DNA of 44,959 nt, from assembly GCA_023421135.1 (NCBI GenBank), contig JAEZUG010000073.1, positions 1-44,959 of the forward strand, given 5' to 3'. Position numbers and translations under genes: made by a program. This stretch comes from Candidatus Cloacimonadota bacterium. GTDB taxonomy: Bacteria; Cloacimonadota; Cloacimonadia; Cloacimonadales; Cloacimonadaceae. Every line of letters starts with the position of its first letter. Position 1 is the first letter of the stretch. The notes under the pieces are model-generated. The model was not told the origin of the DNA, did no database searches, and was given only the letters and a program-made list of their open reading frames with translations. Positions 8,871 to 17,719 of this stretch are shown one piece after another.

Positions 8871-10079
8871 TTAGCGCAGCAGGAATTTGACCAAAACGGT
8901 GTCCAGATCTCCGTTTTTCAGGTTTTTGAGCCAGCGGTGGCGCAGCTTCAGTTCACGAGCCAGCTCTGCGGAGCCGCATAAGACAACGGCTGTTGAGCCG
9001 GTGCACTGGGTTCGCAGCCAGTTGCCCAGATCATTGTAAAGATTGGCAATTGTGCCACCTTCTCCGATCCTGATGCCATAGGGCGGATTGGTGACTATGC
9101 AGAGGCCGTTGTAAGCTTTCAGCTTATTGAAATCAGAGGTTCTAAGCAGGACTTCTCCGCCATAAGGCAGGCGGGAAAGATTCTGAGTGGCAATATCCAG
9201 GTTTGCTGCTGAGATATCGGAACCCCGGATCAGGCCATCGGGTAAGGGACGGATGGCTTGGTTCGCTTCTTTGCGCACTGCTTCCCAAAGCTGAGGGTCG
9301 TGGCCGGGCAGATACTTCACGCCAAATCTTGTTCTCAAGTATGCTGCCGGGATCCGGCAATAGTGCATCAGAGCCTCTGCCAGAAGGGTTCCTGAACCGC
9401 ACATGGGATCCACCATAGGCTCTTCTCCCTGCCATCCGGAAGCCCGGATGATAGCGGCTGCCAACGTTTCCTGCAAGGGAGCTGCTCCGGCAATGGTGCG
9501 ATAACCCCGTTTATGCAGGCTTCCGCCTCCCAAGTCGAGCGAGATCTGAGCTTTGTTCTGATGCAGATGCAGGTTCAAAACCAGATCAGGATCTTTGGGC
9601 TCGAAATCCGGACGCTTGCCATAGGCTTCCCGAAACTGGTCGCAGATGGCATCCTTGAGTAATTGAGAAGCATAGAGTGAGTGATTAATGATTGAGGAAC
9701 TCACGTTTGCTTCTATGCCAAAGCTTTCCTCGAGGCTGAAGAGCTTTGTCCAGTCAACACCCTTTCGGGCTTGCTGATAGAGATACTTTTCACTGTGGCA
9801 ATCAAAGATCAGAAGGGGATAGAGCAGGCGCTGGGCCAGGCGGGATTCATAGACAATGCGGTAGAGAGTGCGCTCTTCTGCCCGGATGTAGATGCCGCGG
9901 GGAACGTTGCGTAAGACCATAGCACCCAGTTCTTGCAGTTCTATGGCTGCATAGTTTTCCAGGCTTCCTGCCACTTGGACAAAGCATTCCTTGCCCGAGC
10001 TGGGAGGGCTTTGAGAAGCTCCCTTATCAGAAGGTCTTCCGGGTCTGGGTCGGTGCTTTAGATCCTGTGGCTTTGGCAT
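8871..10079 (-). CDS. THUMP-domain class I SAM-dependent RNA methyltransferase (RlmL/YpsC-like)
   Basis: It probably methylates guanine N2 in 23S rRNA. Residues 1-30 are a Pro/Arg/Ser-rich linker. Residues about 35-180 match the ferredoxin-like plus THUMP N-terminal region, including the ending SLDLGGGSLHKRGYR. The catalytic domain has the SAM motif DPMCGSGTLLAEAL and the NPPYG motif for amino-group methylation. At 402 residues it corresponds to the N-terminal half of the E. coli RlmKL fusion, without the second methyltransferase. It overlaps the GmhB-like gene by 22 bp and no good binding site precedes it, suggesting coupled translation. The exact target nucleotide is inferred, not shown. 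Confidence 0.88.
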   Translation of the reverse strand: MPKPQDLKHRPRPGRPSDKGASQSPPSSGKECFVQVAGSLENYAAIELQELGAMVLRNVPRGIYIRAEERTLYRIVYESRLAQRLLYPLLIFDCHSEKYLYQQARKGVDWTKLFSLEESFGIEANVSSSIINHSLYASQLLKDAICDQFREAYGKRPDFEPKDPDLVLNLHLHQNKAQISLDLGGGSLHKRGYRTIAGAAPLQETLAAAIIRASGWQGEEPMVDPMCGSGTLLAEALMHYCRIPAAYLRTRFGVKYLPGHDPQLWEAVRKEANQAIRPLPDGLIRGSDISAANLDIATQNLSRLPYGGEVLLRTSDFNKLKAYNGLCIVTNPPYGIRIGEGGTIANLYNDLGNWLRTQCTGSTAVVLCGSAELARELKLRHRWLKNLKNGDLDTVLVKFLLR

Positions 10080-10678
10080 AAGTCAATCAGCTTGGCAGCA
10101 GTCAGTAAATCTTCTGCCACATAATCCGGTTTGTAGTCTTTGAGCTTGAGATCGCTGGTGAGCTCTTCACGGCCGTTTCCGCTCAGGAGCAGAATGGTCT
10201 TGAGTCCGGCTTTTTTACCAAAAGCCACGTCTGTATAGCGATCTCCCAGCATCCAGGAAAGACAGGTGTCAAAGTGAAACTCCTCTTTTGCCTGCTTGAA
10301 CATCCCCAGTCCGGGTTTGCGATCTTCATGATTCACGTTGTAGGGTTCGACTATGCCGTCCTTCCAATAGGGTGAGAAGAAGATCTTATCCAGCTTCACA
10401 CCTTCAGAAGCCAGGAGCTCTCTCATCCTGGAGTGGACTGCCTCGAGCTGCTCCAGACTGAAGTAGCCTCTGGCAATACCGGATTGATTGGTAACGATGA
10501 AGAGCAGATAGCCCAGGCTCTGCAAGAGCCGCAGAGCTTCACCTGTGAAGGGGTAAAGCTTGTAAAGAGCTGGATCCGAGATGTAACCGAACTCGTCGGA
10601 ACTGATCGTGCCATCCCGATCCAGGAAAATTGCTTTCTTAATTGTATCCACTGTCTCTGGTTTGGAACTTGAGGGCAT
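10058..10678 (-). CDS. HAD-family phosphatase, GmhB/HisB-N-like
   Basis: A member of the DxDx(T/V) HAD group that contains heptose-bisphosphate 7-phosphatase and histidinol phosphatase. Nucleophile Asp20 and acid Asp22 sit in FLDRDGT; TNQSG (63-67), the RKP lysine (120-122) and GD (146-147) follow. Neighbouring lptD suggests a role in LPS inner-core heptose synthesis. Oddly, the region before RKP, which in typical GmhB has a Cys/His zinc loop, reads SPYWKDGIVEPYNVNHED with no cysteine. The annotated start overlaps lptD by 41 bp; a GTG at 10651 would cut this to 14 bp and keep all motifs. Substrate specificity is therefore uncertain. Confidence 0.82.
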   Translation of the reverse strand: MPSSSKPETVDTIKKAIFLDRDGTISSDEFGYISDPALYKLYPFTGEALRLLQSLGYLLFIVTNQSGIARGYFSLEQLEAVHSRMRELLASEGVKLDKIFFSPYWKDGIVEPYNVNHEDRKPGLGMFKQAKEEFHFDTCLSWMLGDRYTDVAFGKKAGLKTILLLSGNGREELTSDLKLKDYKPDYVAEDLLTAAKLIDLCQSHRI

Positions 10679-13052
10679 CCGGCAGAACCGTGTTAAAGAG
10701 AATCAGCCGGTAATCCCAGTAGTTATTGCGCCGGGTGTAGGAGATCTCCAGCTTCCAGCAGTGCAGATTGCGGCTCAGCTTAAAGCTCTGGGAGATCATC
10801 TCTTTGGTTTCCAGGTTGTAATAATTATTATAGCTTACGCCCCAATTGCGGGAGAGGCTAAAGCCAGCTGTGAGGCGAAGATCATGGCCGGAAGGATCAA
10901 ACAGACTTTTAGCTCCGGAGAGGCGGTGCTCGATGGAGAGATTCCAGCTATCGGAGGATTCAGCAGCAGTCTCTGCAGTATTGGTGCCCAGACTATCCTG
11001 AGCTTGATACTCTGCAAACAGATCATTCTTGGCCTTGGGAAAGTAGGTTGCATAGGGAGCAGAGCCCGAAAGAGTGATGCTCTGGGAGAAGTAGTGATTT
11101 CGCAGAGAAAGATCGTCCCAATGGACTTTGTAGGGGTTCTGGATGAAACTATAGTTGTTGTTGTAGCTTAGTTTCAGCCCCTTGAGCACAAAGCCGTTGT
11201 CGTTGAGTTTGAAGTCTCCCAAGCTCAGGTTACCGGGCTTGAGAGCCAGGTTGTGGCTGATGTTGCCAAAGCGCTTATTATCTTCCATAAGATTAGCATT
11301 GATCCTGCTGCTCCAGCTCAAGAGATCGGTGATGCGTTTGATATTGATCCCCTCACCTCTGCCATACTTCAATTGCCATTTCTGGTCTATACCAAAGCTC
11401 AGGTTGGCAGATTCTCCCGAAGAACTGGTGGAGATGCCACCAAAGCTGTAGAACCGAACGTTATCCGAAAAATCCGGAGAGTAGTTGACTCCCAGGCTGG
11501 GCGTAAGGATGTGGCGGATGGAGTGAATATAAGAATCGGTAAAGTTCTTGGTGCCATAGAGATTGAAGCTGGAATTGAAGTAGGCACTGTAGTTTGAACC
11601 GCGCACCCAGGCTACATCATTGCGGTCACGGTCATACCAGCTTTCGTTGTAGTCCAGCCCTTGTCTGAAGTTTAGCCAGCCCCTGAGCTTCCAATTGTAG
11701 GATAAGCCCATGCGGTGGTTGATGCCGATATTGTGTTGAGTAATCAGGCTGCTATCGATAGGGTTGATGCGGTTTGACCACAAGAGATCCTGCAGGCTGG
11801 GGCTGGGGTCGTTTACAGAGCCGTTATGATCCATTCGCACAGAGTAGTTCCACACGAAGTTTGCCCACCAACTATCCGGAGCCCGTTCCGGCTTGTAAAA
11901 GAGCTCATAGACCGGACGGCTGGGAATGGAGAAAGACGCACTGGGCAGAGTGAGATAGACTCTGTCGTTGATCAGGTCCTGAGTGTAGCTTGCACCAACG
12001 TTCAAGTAGCTGCTTAAAAGAGGCTTACGATAGGATACAGAGGAAGAGAGCCTCTGAGCCAGGCTTTCATAAAGATCGTCACTGGAATCCCAGATGCGTT
12101 TATTGGTCACGAAGTCGATATTTGCATCTATGGTGGAGCGTTCCCCCAGCTCATGATGATGGTTGGCCACCAAAGCCCAATCCCGGGTTCTCTGGTTATC
12201 CTGGATTTCATGGCTATAGGTAGCCGAGAAGCTGCCGTTATATTTATAGCGCTGAGTGTATTGACTCTTCAATCCTGCCCGCCAGCCGGTTTTTTCAAAG
12301 AGGTCGAGCGAGATGGTGAAATCTGCAAAGTCTTTGTAGGGATAATACCAGGCAATATCTTCTATATACTTGCCTCTGTAGCTGTTGTATCCCGGCTGGG
12401 GAATCAGGAATCCGGCGTGTCTGCCCTTGCGGATGGGAATGGTGAAGAAGGGAAAATAGAAGACGGGGAAGTCGTTTACATAGGCGATCACGGGACGTCC
12501 TACGATCTTATCTCCCCGATAGACACGCAGTTGGGCAGAACTGAAATGGAAGCAGGGCTCCAGATGATCACAGGTGGTGAAGTGGGCATGATCCACATCG
12601 TAAACATCTCCTCCTACCTTCCGGATTTCCTCGCCTCTGTAAAAGGATTTCTCGATGCTGCTGCTACCGGCTTGGATGATGCCTTCCTGGCTGCCTATAT
12701 CAAAGCGAACATTACGCCCCAAGAGTATCTGCTGGCCATCTCGCAGCACTGTGAAGCCATTACTATAGGCTCTTTCTTTATCCAGATCAAGCTCCAGAGA
12801 ATCCGAATCTATGCTGGAATCCTGATAGCGCACACCTGTATTTCCAAAGAGATATATCTTTTCCTGGCTCTGATCGTAGTATATGCTATCTGCGGAATAG
12901 AATAGAGAGTCTTCCTGAGAAGAAGTAGCACCCAGACTATCAGCCGCAAGGGGGGTATCCGGAGTATCTACGACCGTCTGCGACCGGAGTATCAGTCCGG
13001 TCAGGCACAAGAAAATCAGGCTAAAAGTGATAGTTTTCCGCATCGAATTCAT
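10638..13052 (-). CDS. lptD: LPS-assembly outer-membrane protein LptD-like
   Basis: This is the outer-membrane translocon subunit that inserts LPS. A signal peptide lies at the N-terminus, followed by an OstA-like periplasmic jellyroll at about 50-150 (SIYYDQSQEKIYLFGN and after). The conserved LptD segment PVIAYVNDFPVFYFPFFTIP appears next, then PYKDFADFTISLDL, and a long series of alternating strands ending in an aromatic-rich C-terminus. The 804-residue length fits. Met4 is an alternative start (GGA about 9 nt upstream). It heads the operon with the GmhB-like phosphatase, RNA methyltransferase and XdhC gene. The LptE partner is not in the window. Confidence 0.88.
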   Translation of the reverse strand: MNSMRKTITFSLIFLCLTGLILRSQTVVDTPDTPLAADSLGATSSQEDSLFYSADSIYYDQSQEKIYLFGNTGVRYQDSSIDSDSLELDLDKERAYSNGFTVLRDGQQILLGRNVRFDIGSQEGIIQAGSSSIEKSFYRGEEIRKVGGDVYDVDHAHFTTCDHLEPCFHFSSAQLRVYRGDKIVGRPVIAYVNDFPVFYFPFFTIPIRKGRHAGFLIPQPGYNSYRGKYIEDIAWYYPYKDFADFTISLDLFEKTGWRAGLKSQYTQRYKYNGSFSATYSHEIQDNQRTRDWALVANHHHELGERSTIDANIDFVTNKRIWDSSDDLYESLAQRLSSSVSYRKPLLSSYLNVGASYTQDLINDRVYLTLPSASFSIPSRPVYELFYKPERAPDSWWANFVWNYSVRMDHNGSVNDPSPSLQDLLWSNRINPIDSSLITQHNIGINHRMGLSYNWKLRGWLNFRQGLDYNESWYDRDRNDVAWVRGSNYSAYFNSSFNLYGTKNFTDSYIHSIRHILTPSLGVNYSPDFSDNVRFYSFGGISTSSSGESANLSFGIDQKWQLKYGRGEGINIKRITDLLSWSSRINANLMEDNKRFGNISHNLALKPGNLSLGDFKLNDNGFVLKGLKLSYNNNYSFIQNPYKVHWDDLSLRNHYFSQSITLSGSAPYATYFPKAKNDLFAEYQAQDSLGTNTAETAAESSDSWNLSIEHRLSGAKSLFDPSGHDLRLTAGFSLSRNWGVSYNNYYNLETKEMISQSFKLSRNLHCWKLEISYTRRNNYWDYRLILFNTVLPDALKFQTRDSGYN

Positions 13053-13450
13053 TCCAACTTTGCAGTAATTTTGATAGTAGCCTGCTTGTCAAGCAAAACT
13101 GCGGGTTGGTGTTTTGGGAGCATTTTCGGTGGGGTAAAAGGGCAGAACACTGCTGACGCAGATTTAGCGGATAGAACCTGATCTGACAAATGCTATTCTA
13201 AGGAAAGCCTAGATTGTGAACTTATGTCTCGTGACCTGCCTTACACCTGTTCAGACATGGAGCGTGACTCAATTGTCTAACTGCGTAATACACCCCTTAT
13301 TACAAATATATAACTGCGTAATAAGCCCCCTATTGCGAATGTATACCTGCGTAAATGCCAGATTATGCTTGACAGAATTGAATGGTTATTCTCTTATGAA
13401 TTCATGTAGTTATGACAGGACACACAACATGATGTCCGGGGAGTTCATCG
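13053..13450. other. 398-bp divergent intergenic region
   Basis: It separates lptD (minus) from the ATPase gene (plus), so it should hold two promoters. A 33-bp tandem repeat occupies 13281-13353. A TTGACA hexamer sits at 13369-13374, with only weak -10 matches downstream (TCTTAT at 13392-13397, 17-nt spacing). A GGGGAG binding site at 13438-13443 serves the ATPase gene. No gene is apparent. Confidence 0.6.
13281..13353. repeat. 33-bp tandem repeat upstream of the ATPase gene
   Basis: Two full units and the start of a third begin with CTGCGTAA at 13281, 13314 and 13347. The first two share CTGCGTAATA, a C-rich centre, TATT and a following AAT.TATA. In unit 1, GTAATA and TATTAC form an inverted repeat around the C-rich centre. 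The array lies just ahead of the TTGACA at 13369. Confidence 0.75.
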
Positions 13451-14590
13451 ATGACAGAAGCCAACACCGTAATCATCTCGCGTCAAATTCGGGAGAATAT
13501 CCTGGGAAACTTATTCAGAGGGAAGGCCATACTGATTATGGGACCTCGGCAGTGTGGAAAAACCACGCTATTGAATTCTCTGATAGATAGTGAAGAATCT
13601 GTTTTGTACCTGAACTGCGACGATCTTTCCGATCGCAATGCCCTGGAAAAGCCTACTCTCTCAAACCTGCAAACCCTGGTGGGGAGGAATAGGATAGTGC
13701 TGATAGATGAAGCTCAAAGAGTAACAGATATTGGACTGAGTATCAAAATCATGGTGGATAGGATTCCGGGTATCCAAGTGATAGCCACCGGTTCATCCTC
13801 CTTTGAACTAAACAACAGGGTCTGCGAACCCCTCACTGGCAGAAAATATGAGTATTTCCTCTATCCTTTCTCTTTTTCAGAGTTGAGTAATCACTATGGT
13901 GCATGGAATGAGAAGAAACAGCTTGAGCTACGCCTCGTTTATGGCTCCTATCCGGATATAGTGAAGCACCCCTCAGAAGGCGAAGAACTGCTGAAGCTGC
14001 TTGTAGATAGCTATTTATTCAAAGATGTGTTTACTTTTCAGGATCTGCGGCGTCCTGAACTCTTGGAGAGATTGCTCCGGGCATTAGCGCTTCAGCTAGG
14101 CTCTGAGATATCCTACACAGAGCTGGCACAGATCACCGGTACAGACCACTCCACTGTGCAGAGATACATTCAACTGCTGGAGCAGGCTTACATCATTTTT
14201 CGTTTATACAACTACAGCAATAACAAGCGTAATGAGCTGAAGAAGGGACGTAAGCTATATTTCTGGGATAACGGGGTCCGTAACTGCCTGATTGATGATT
14301 TTCGCAAGTTGGAGCTAAGGAATGACGTGGGCAAACTCTGGGAAAACTATCTGGTATCAGAACGCTTTAAATATCTATCGAACAATCGGATCCACCGCAG
14401 TTCATACTTCTGGCGAAACACTAACCAAAGCGAGATTGATTATCTGGAAGGCTATGAAGACAAGCTTGAGGCTTACGAGATAAAATGGAGTTCCAAACGC
14501 TCTGCAAGGTTTGGCCCATTTCAATCCACCTACCCCAACGCAAAAGTAGCAAGGTTGGATAGAGAGAACTACATCTCCTTTATGGAATAA
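13451..14590 (+). CDS. AAA-family ATPase with DUF4143 C-terminal domain
   Basis: The family is widespread, sporadic and of unknown function. The Walker A motif is GPRQCGKTT (residues 31-39) and the Walker B region is IVLIDEAQR (82-90). A winged-helix-like segment follows (TGTDHSTVQRYIQLLEQAY). The C-terminal DUF4143 domain carries a PD-(D/E)xK-like pattern: SEIDYL, then AYEIKWS. GGGGAG lies 7 nt before the ATG. It is the only plus-strand gene in the left 18 kb, and its last 22 bp overlap the end of the convergent secreted-protein gene. No terminator follows. These features suggest a later insertion into the locus, though I see no element ends. Confidence 0.9.
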   Translation: MTEANTVIISRQIRENILGNLFRGKAILIMGPRQCGKTTLLNSLIDSEESVLYLNCDDLSDRNALEKPTLSNLQTLVGRNRIVLIDEAQRVTDIGLSIKIMVDRIPGIQVIATGSSSFELNNRVCEPLTGRKYEYFLYPFSFSELSNHYGAWNEKKQLELRLVYGSYPDIVKHPSEGEELLKLLVDSYLFKDVFTFQDLRRPELLERLLRALALQLGSEISYTELAQITGTDHSTVQRYIQLLEQAYIIFRLYNYSNNKRNELKKGRKLYFWDNGVRNCLIDDFRKLELRNDVGKLWENYLVSERFKYLSNNRIHRSSYFWRNTNQSEIDYLEGYEDKLEAYEIKWSSKRSARFGPFQSTYPNAKVARLDRENYISFME

Positions 14591-17355
14591 CCGATCCTGC
14601 AAATCCTCTTGCTGCGAATGGGTCTGTCGTTCACAAATAGCTTCACCAGATAGATCCCCGGGGCGCAAGCTCTGCCACTGGTATCTCTGCCGTTCCAAAC
14701 GTAGCTCAGGGTTCCAGTTTTGTCCGTAGCATCTTTGAAACTTGTGACCTTCTGGCCGCGGATATTGTAGATCTCAATGCGGTGTGAGCTATTGGCAGGA
14801 ATCTCCAGATCCAGTTTCAGCTCTTCCCTCATGGGATTGGGGTATCCGGAAAAGCGGATATTCTGCACAGGCGGAGCAGCAGGGTCATCATTTGAAACAG
14901 GGAAACTGGCATGGGCATGATATACTCTGCCATCCAGATCATAACCGCCCGGATAGCTGCTTTTTAACCATAAGAATACTTCCATCTCGCCGAGTGCAGT
15001 GGGAACTAGATAGAGCCGGCTGGGCTTGAGGTTTTGGTTTTCGAGGGCAAGCACATCCACAGTCCAGGTGTCTATCAACTGGCTCTCATTGCCGGGACTA
15101 ATCTCCCAGACATTTATCTGGCTATTGCCGGCATAAATGGCATAAATCAAGCGGCCATCAGGCATCTGGACGAGATCGTTAAGCATGGTGCTCGAGTGCA
15201 TCAAGGCATCGAAAACCAGCATGCCTTCGGGATTGAAGCGTTTGAAGTGCAATGTATAATCATCGTTGTCCGCCTCAAGTTGATATAGCGCAGCGCTGCC
15301 ATCACTGCCCATGGCAACAGAATAGATATTGCCAAATCCAGTTGAATAGTGGGATAGGTCTGAAAAGCTGTCTCCCTCGCTCTTCAGGAGCAGGTCATTG
15401 GTCGCATAAAGCGCCAGATCACCATTGCGGGAATAGACCTTGGAGTGGGTCTTACGGTATTGTTTTTTGCGCTGGAGATTTTCAAACTGCACACCCTCAG
15501 CGGTGAAACTGAGCTCAGAGATATTCATGCCAAGCTTCCAAAGCCCACCTGATGATAGGGCTGCGCTGTCACTAAGAGAGAATCTATCATCATCGTGATA
15601 GTTTTTTTTATAGCCGATTCCAGAGCCAGTAGCGCCCGGAAAGTTGCGGGTGTTCATCTGGATGCCAAGTACAGGATCATTATAGTTCACCGCTGAGGTT
15701 CCTCCACAATAGTCAATTTCAATATTCCACACCCCTCCCGTAGGGTACTCGGTATCATAAGCAGGTCTATGGATGTGACCTCTGCGGTTTTGATAGATTG
15801 CACCCCATAGAGCAATTTCTCCCCGTTCCAAATATGGTTGTCGTTCCGGCCAGAGGGGGTTGTACCAGGGGAAATCCACATTACCGGGCCAGGGTTCTGC
15901 AAATGTTTGAGGATAGCGTCTGCGGTGGAGGTCTATCTTATCCCAATACTGACCTGCAGCATGAATCGTCGGAACAGAGGGGTGAGGGTGTTGATACTCA
16001 AAGGTAAAGCATCCGTCTTTGAAGGGGTTAATCGGGTCATCATGCAGAGCATAGATCGATGCGTAGATCATGATGGGGTCACCATCTCCCCGGCATAAGG
16101 GATGAACCCTGAGAGAATCAGCAGGATTACGATAGCCGTATTTGAGTATGACGCTCTTGCCGGCGATCAGCTTGACTGAGTCTGTAGTGTTAAGTGGTTC
16201 CCCGTCCGGTGCAAATCCAGGGTAGGTTCCAGAGAGCGTGATATCTCCAATGATCATAATAGTATCGGCCGAAGTCCAGGTTTGGTGACCGGCAAAGTTG
16301 CCCTTGATCCAGAGTTTGTTTGGGGTGAAGCAGGCTCCGTTGATAATATTCCCTGCCAAAGGAGTCCATAGAGTATCAGCAACAAGATAAGTGTTTTCAA
16401 ACAGGGGATCACCCAAGGGGAATACCGGGTATGGATTATAAACATAGCTCTGTTCAATCATCGGCTCTGTCACCTGTCCCACCCAGCCGGAATAGCTGTT
16501 ACCATCGACTGTTACCATTACTATGGTATTGGGATCGTATTCACTTGGGCCGATGATTTGTCCTTGAGGAGAGCTAAGATCCAAAGGCTCGTGCTCCAGC
16601 TCCGGAGCGAATTCAATAAAGCCTCCTCGGAACACTTCTTGATATGGAATCACCCCTGAGGTACTCTGGATATCCCCGCTGGTGATCACCGGGCCATAAA
16701 AGGTTGGCCAGCCGTAGTTAGAACCACCGCCAATTTGCTTGACCCAGATATCAGAATTACTGCGCACCATACCATGAATCACGTCCTGGCCGCTGTAATA
16801 GATTCGGGGGGCAAAAGCAGAGTTGTCAGCCAGTGTTAAATCTTCGGGGCAGATGAACTCTTCCGGTTGTCCCGGCATTGTATATCTATCCTGATCGGAT
16901 TCCGGGAAAGGCAGATCGAGAGCAAAGGAGCGGTACTCGGTGCCCAGCTTTTCCACCACGGGACTGTTCTCGAAGCTTCTGCCAGCCTCGATAATCTGCC
17001 ACTGCAGACCACCATCTGTGCTACGGGCAAGCTTCCTCTGATGATAGCCATCAGTAAAGCTGATCAGGAACTCACCCGGAGAGACCATCAGAGTTGGCTG
17101 AGTTAGGCAGTCAACACTGGCAATCTCCTGAACGTTCCAGTTGACGCCTCCATCGGTAGAATAGTGGAATTGTATGATTCCCGGCTCATCAGGATCTGGA
17201 CAGGTATTGTTTGCAAAGATAATGGTATCTCCCGAGGCATAGGTGGCAAGTTTACCGTTAAACTGTCCCTGTGCCTGCAGGCTAAAGGGACCAATCTCTG
17301 CAGTTGCCACGCTGCATAAAGCTATCAGAATCAGCGTCAAAAAAAGTGCTCTCAT
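14569..17355 (-). CDS. Large secreted Asp-box protein with Por-like C-terminal domain
   Basis: An exported protein of about 928 residues. I chose the ATG at 17355 because GGGAGG precedes it by 6 nt and the product then starts directly with a signal peptide (residues 1-19, cut after ATA). Two sialidase-type Asp boxes, STDGGVNW (66-73) and STDGGLQW (112-119), point to a beta-propeller at the N-terminus. The centre is Gly/Asp/Tyr-rich and not recognised. The last 91 residues start YPNPMREEL and contain IEIYNIRGQKV and GIYLVKLF, a FlgD/Por-like sorting domain. After the basic KRICRI motif the frame runs on through GYSIKEM, which lies antisense to the end of the ATPase gene. No enzymatic activity is assigned. 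Confidence 0.8.
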   Translation of the reverse strand: MRALFLTLILIALCSVATAEIGPFSLQAQGQFNGKLATYASGDTIIFANNTCPDPDEPGIIQFHYSTDGGVNWNVQEIASVDCLTQPTLMVSPGEFLISFTDGYHQRKLARSTDGGLQWQIIEAGRSFENSPVVEKLGTEYRSFALDLPFPESDQDRYTMPGQPEEFICPEDLTLADNSAFAPRIYYSGQDVIHGMVRSNSDIWVKQIGGGSNYGWPTFYGPVITSGDIQSTSGVIPYQEVFRGGFIEFAPELEHEPLDLSSPQGQIIGPSEYDPNTIVMVTVDGNSYSGWVGQVTEPMIEQSYVYNPYPVFPLGDPLFENTYLVADTLWTPLAGNIINGACFTPNKLWIKGNFAGHQTWTSADTIMIIGDITLSGTYPGFAPDGEPLNTTDSVKLIAGKSVILKYGYRNPADSLRVHPLCRGDGDPIMIYASIYALHDDPINPFKDGCFTFEYQHPHPSVPTIHAAGQYWDKIDLHRRRYPQTFAEPWPGNVDFPWYNPLWPERQPYLERGEIALWGAIYQNRRGHIHRPAYDTEYPTGGVWNIEIDYCGGTSAVNYNDPVLGIQMNTRNFPGATGSGIGYKKNYHDDDRFSLSDSAALSSGGLWKLGMNISELSFTAEGVQFENLQRKKQYRKTHSKVYSRNGDLALYATNDLLLKSEGDSFSDLSHYSTGFGNIYSVAMGSDGSAALYQLEADNDDYTLHFKRFNPEGMLVFDALMHSSTMLNDLVQMPDGRLIYAIYAGNSQINVWEISPGNESQLIDTWTVDVLALENQNLKPSRLYLVPTALGEMEVFLWLKSSYPGGYDLDGRVYHAHASFPVSNDDPAAPPVQNIRFSGYPNPMREELKLDLEIPANSSHRIEIYNIRGQKVTSFKDATDKTGTLSYVWNGRDTSGRACAPGIYLVKLFVNDRPIRSKRICRIGYSIKEM

Positions 17356-17719
17356 CTGTTCCTCCCAAGGCTTGGCCAAATCTTTCGGAGTTCTGGTTCA
17401 GTTACCACTGATCCCCCAAATTCCCTTTATATATGGATAAGTAGAATAAGCTCACTCCTTTTACGAATAAAACTGCCCAGGCAAAACATGTCAATATCTA
17501 TTTTCATCCTATTCCTTGTCACTGGTCACTTGTCACTTTGTCACTAATACGACACCCATGAGACACCCATGAGACACCCATGTGACACCCATGTTTCTTC
17601 ATACGTGTCTCATGGGTATCAAATGCGTTTGTAATGAGTGCGGAATAGGGAAGCAATACTGGAACAGCAGCGACGATTCCCGGGAACTATACAGCTCCGG
17701 AATTGCCGGACTCAGCTAA
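17356..17719. other. 364-bp non-coding gap with repeat copy B
   Basis: It lies between the zupT stop and the start of the secreted-protein gene, both on the minus strand, and should hold the latter's promoter. It contains the second 11-bp array (17518-17635) and, further left on the minus strand, AT-rich DNA. A CCGGAATTGCCGG hairpin near zupT has no T-tract. No gene is seen. Confidence 0.65.
17518..17635. repeat. 11-bp tandem array closed by inverted copies (copy B)
   Basis: Four 11-bp units run from 17551 to 17594: GACACCCATGA twice, then GACACCCATGT twice. Inverted degenerate units follow at 17598-17631, the best being TCATGGGTATC. The leader at 17518-17550 iterates GTCACTG, GTCACTT, GTCACTTT, GTCACTAATAC. 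The 18 bases from 17543 match copy A exactly, while the unit variants differ. Flanking bases CGGAATAGGGAAG at 17641 also resemble CGGATAAGGGAGG after copy A. Confidence 0.85.

Noticed and set aside
8023..8874. 283-residue open frame on the plus strand opposite xdhC
   Set aside because: It mirrors xdhC, which has a GTG start with a good binding site and intact motifs.
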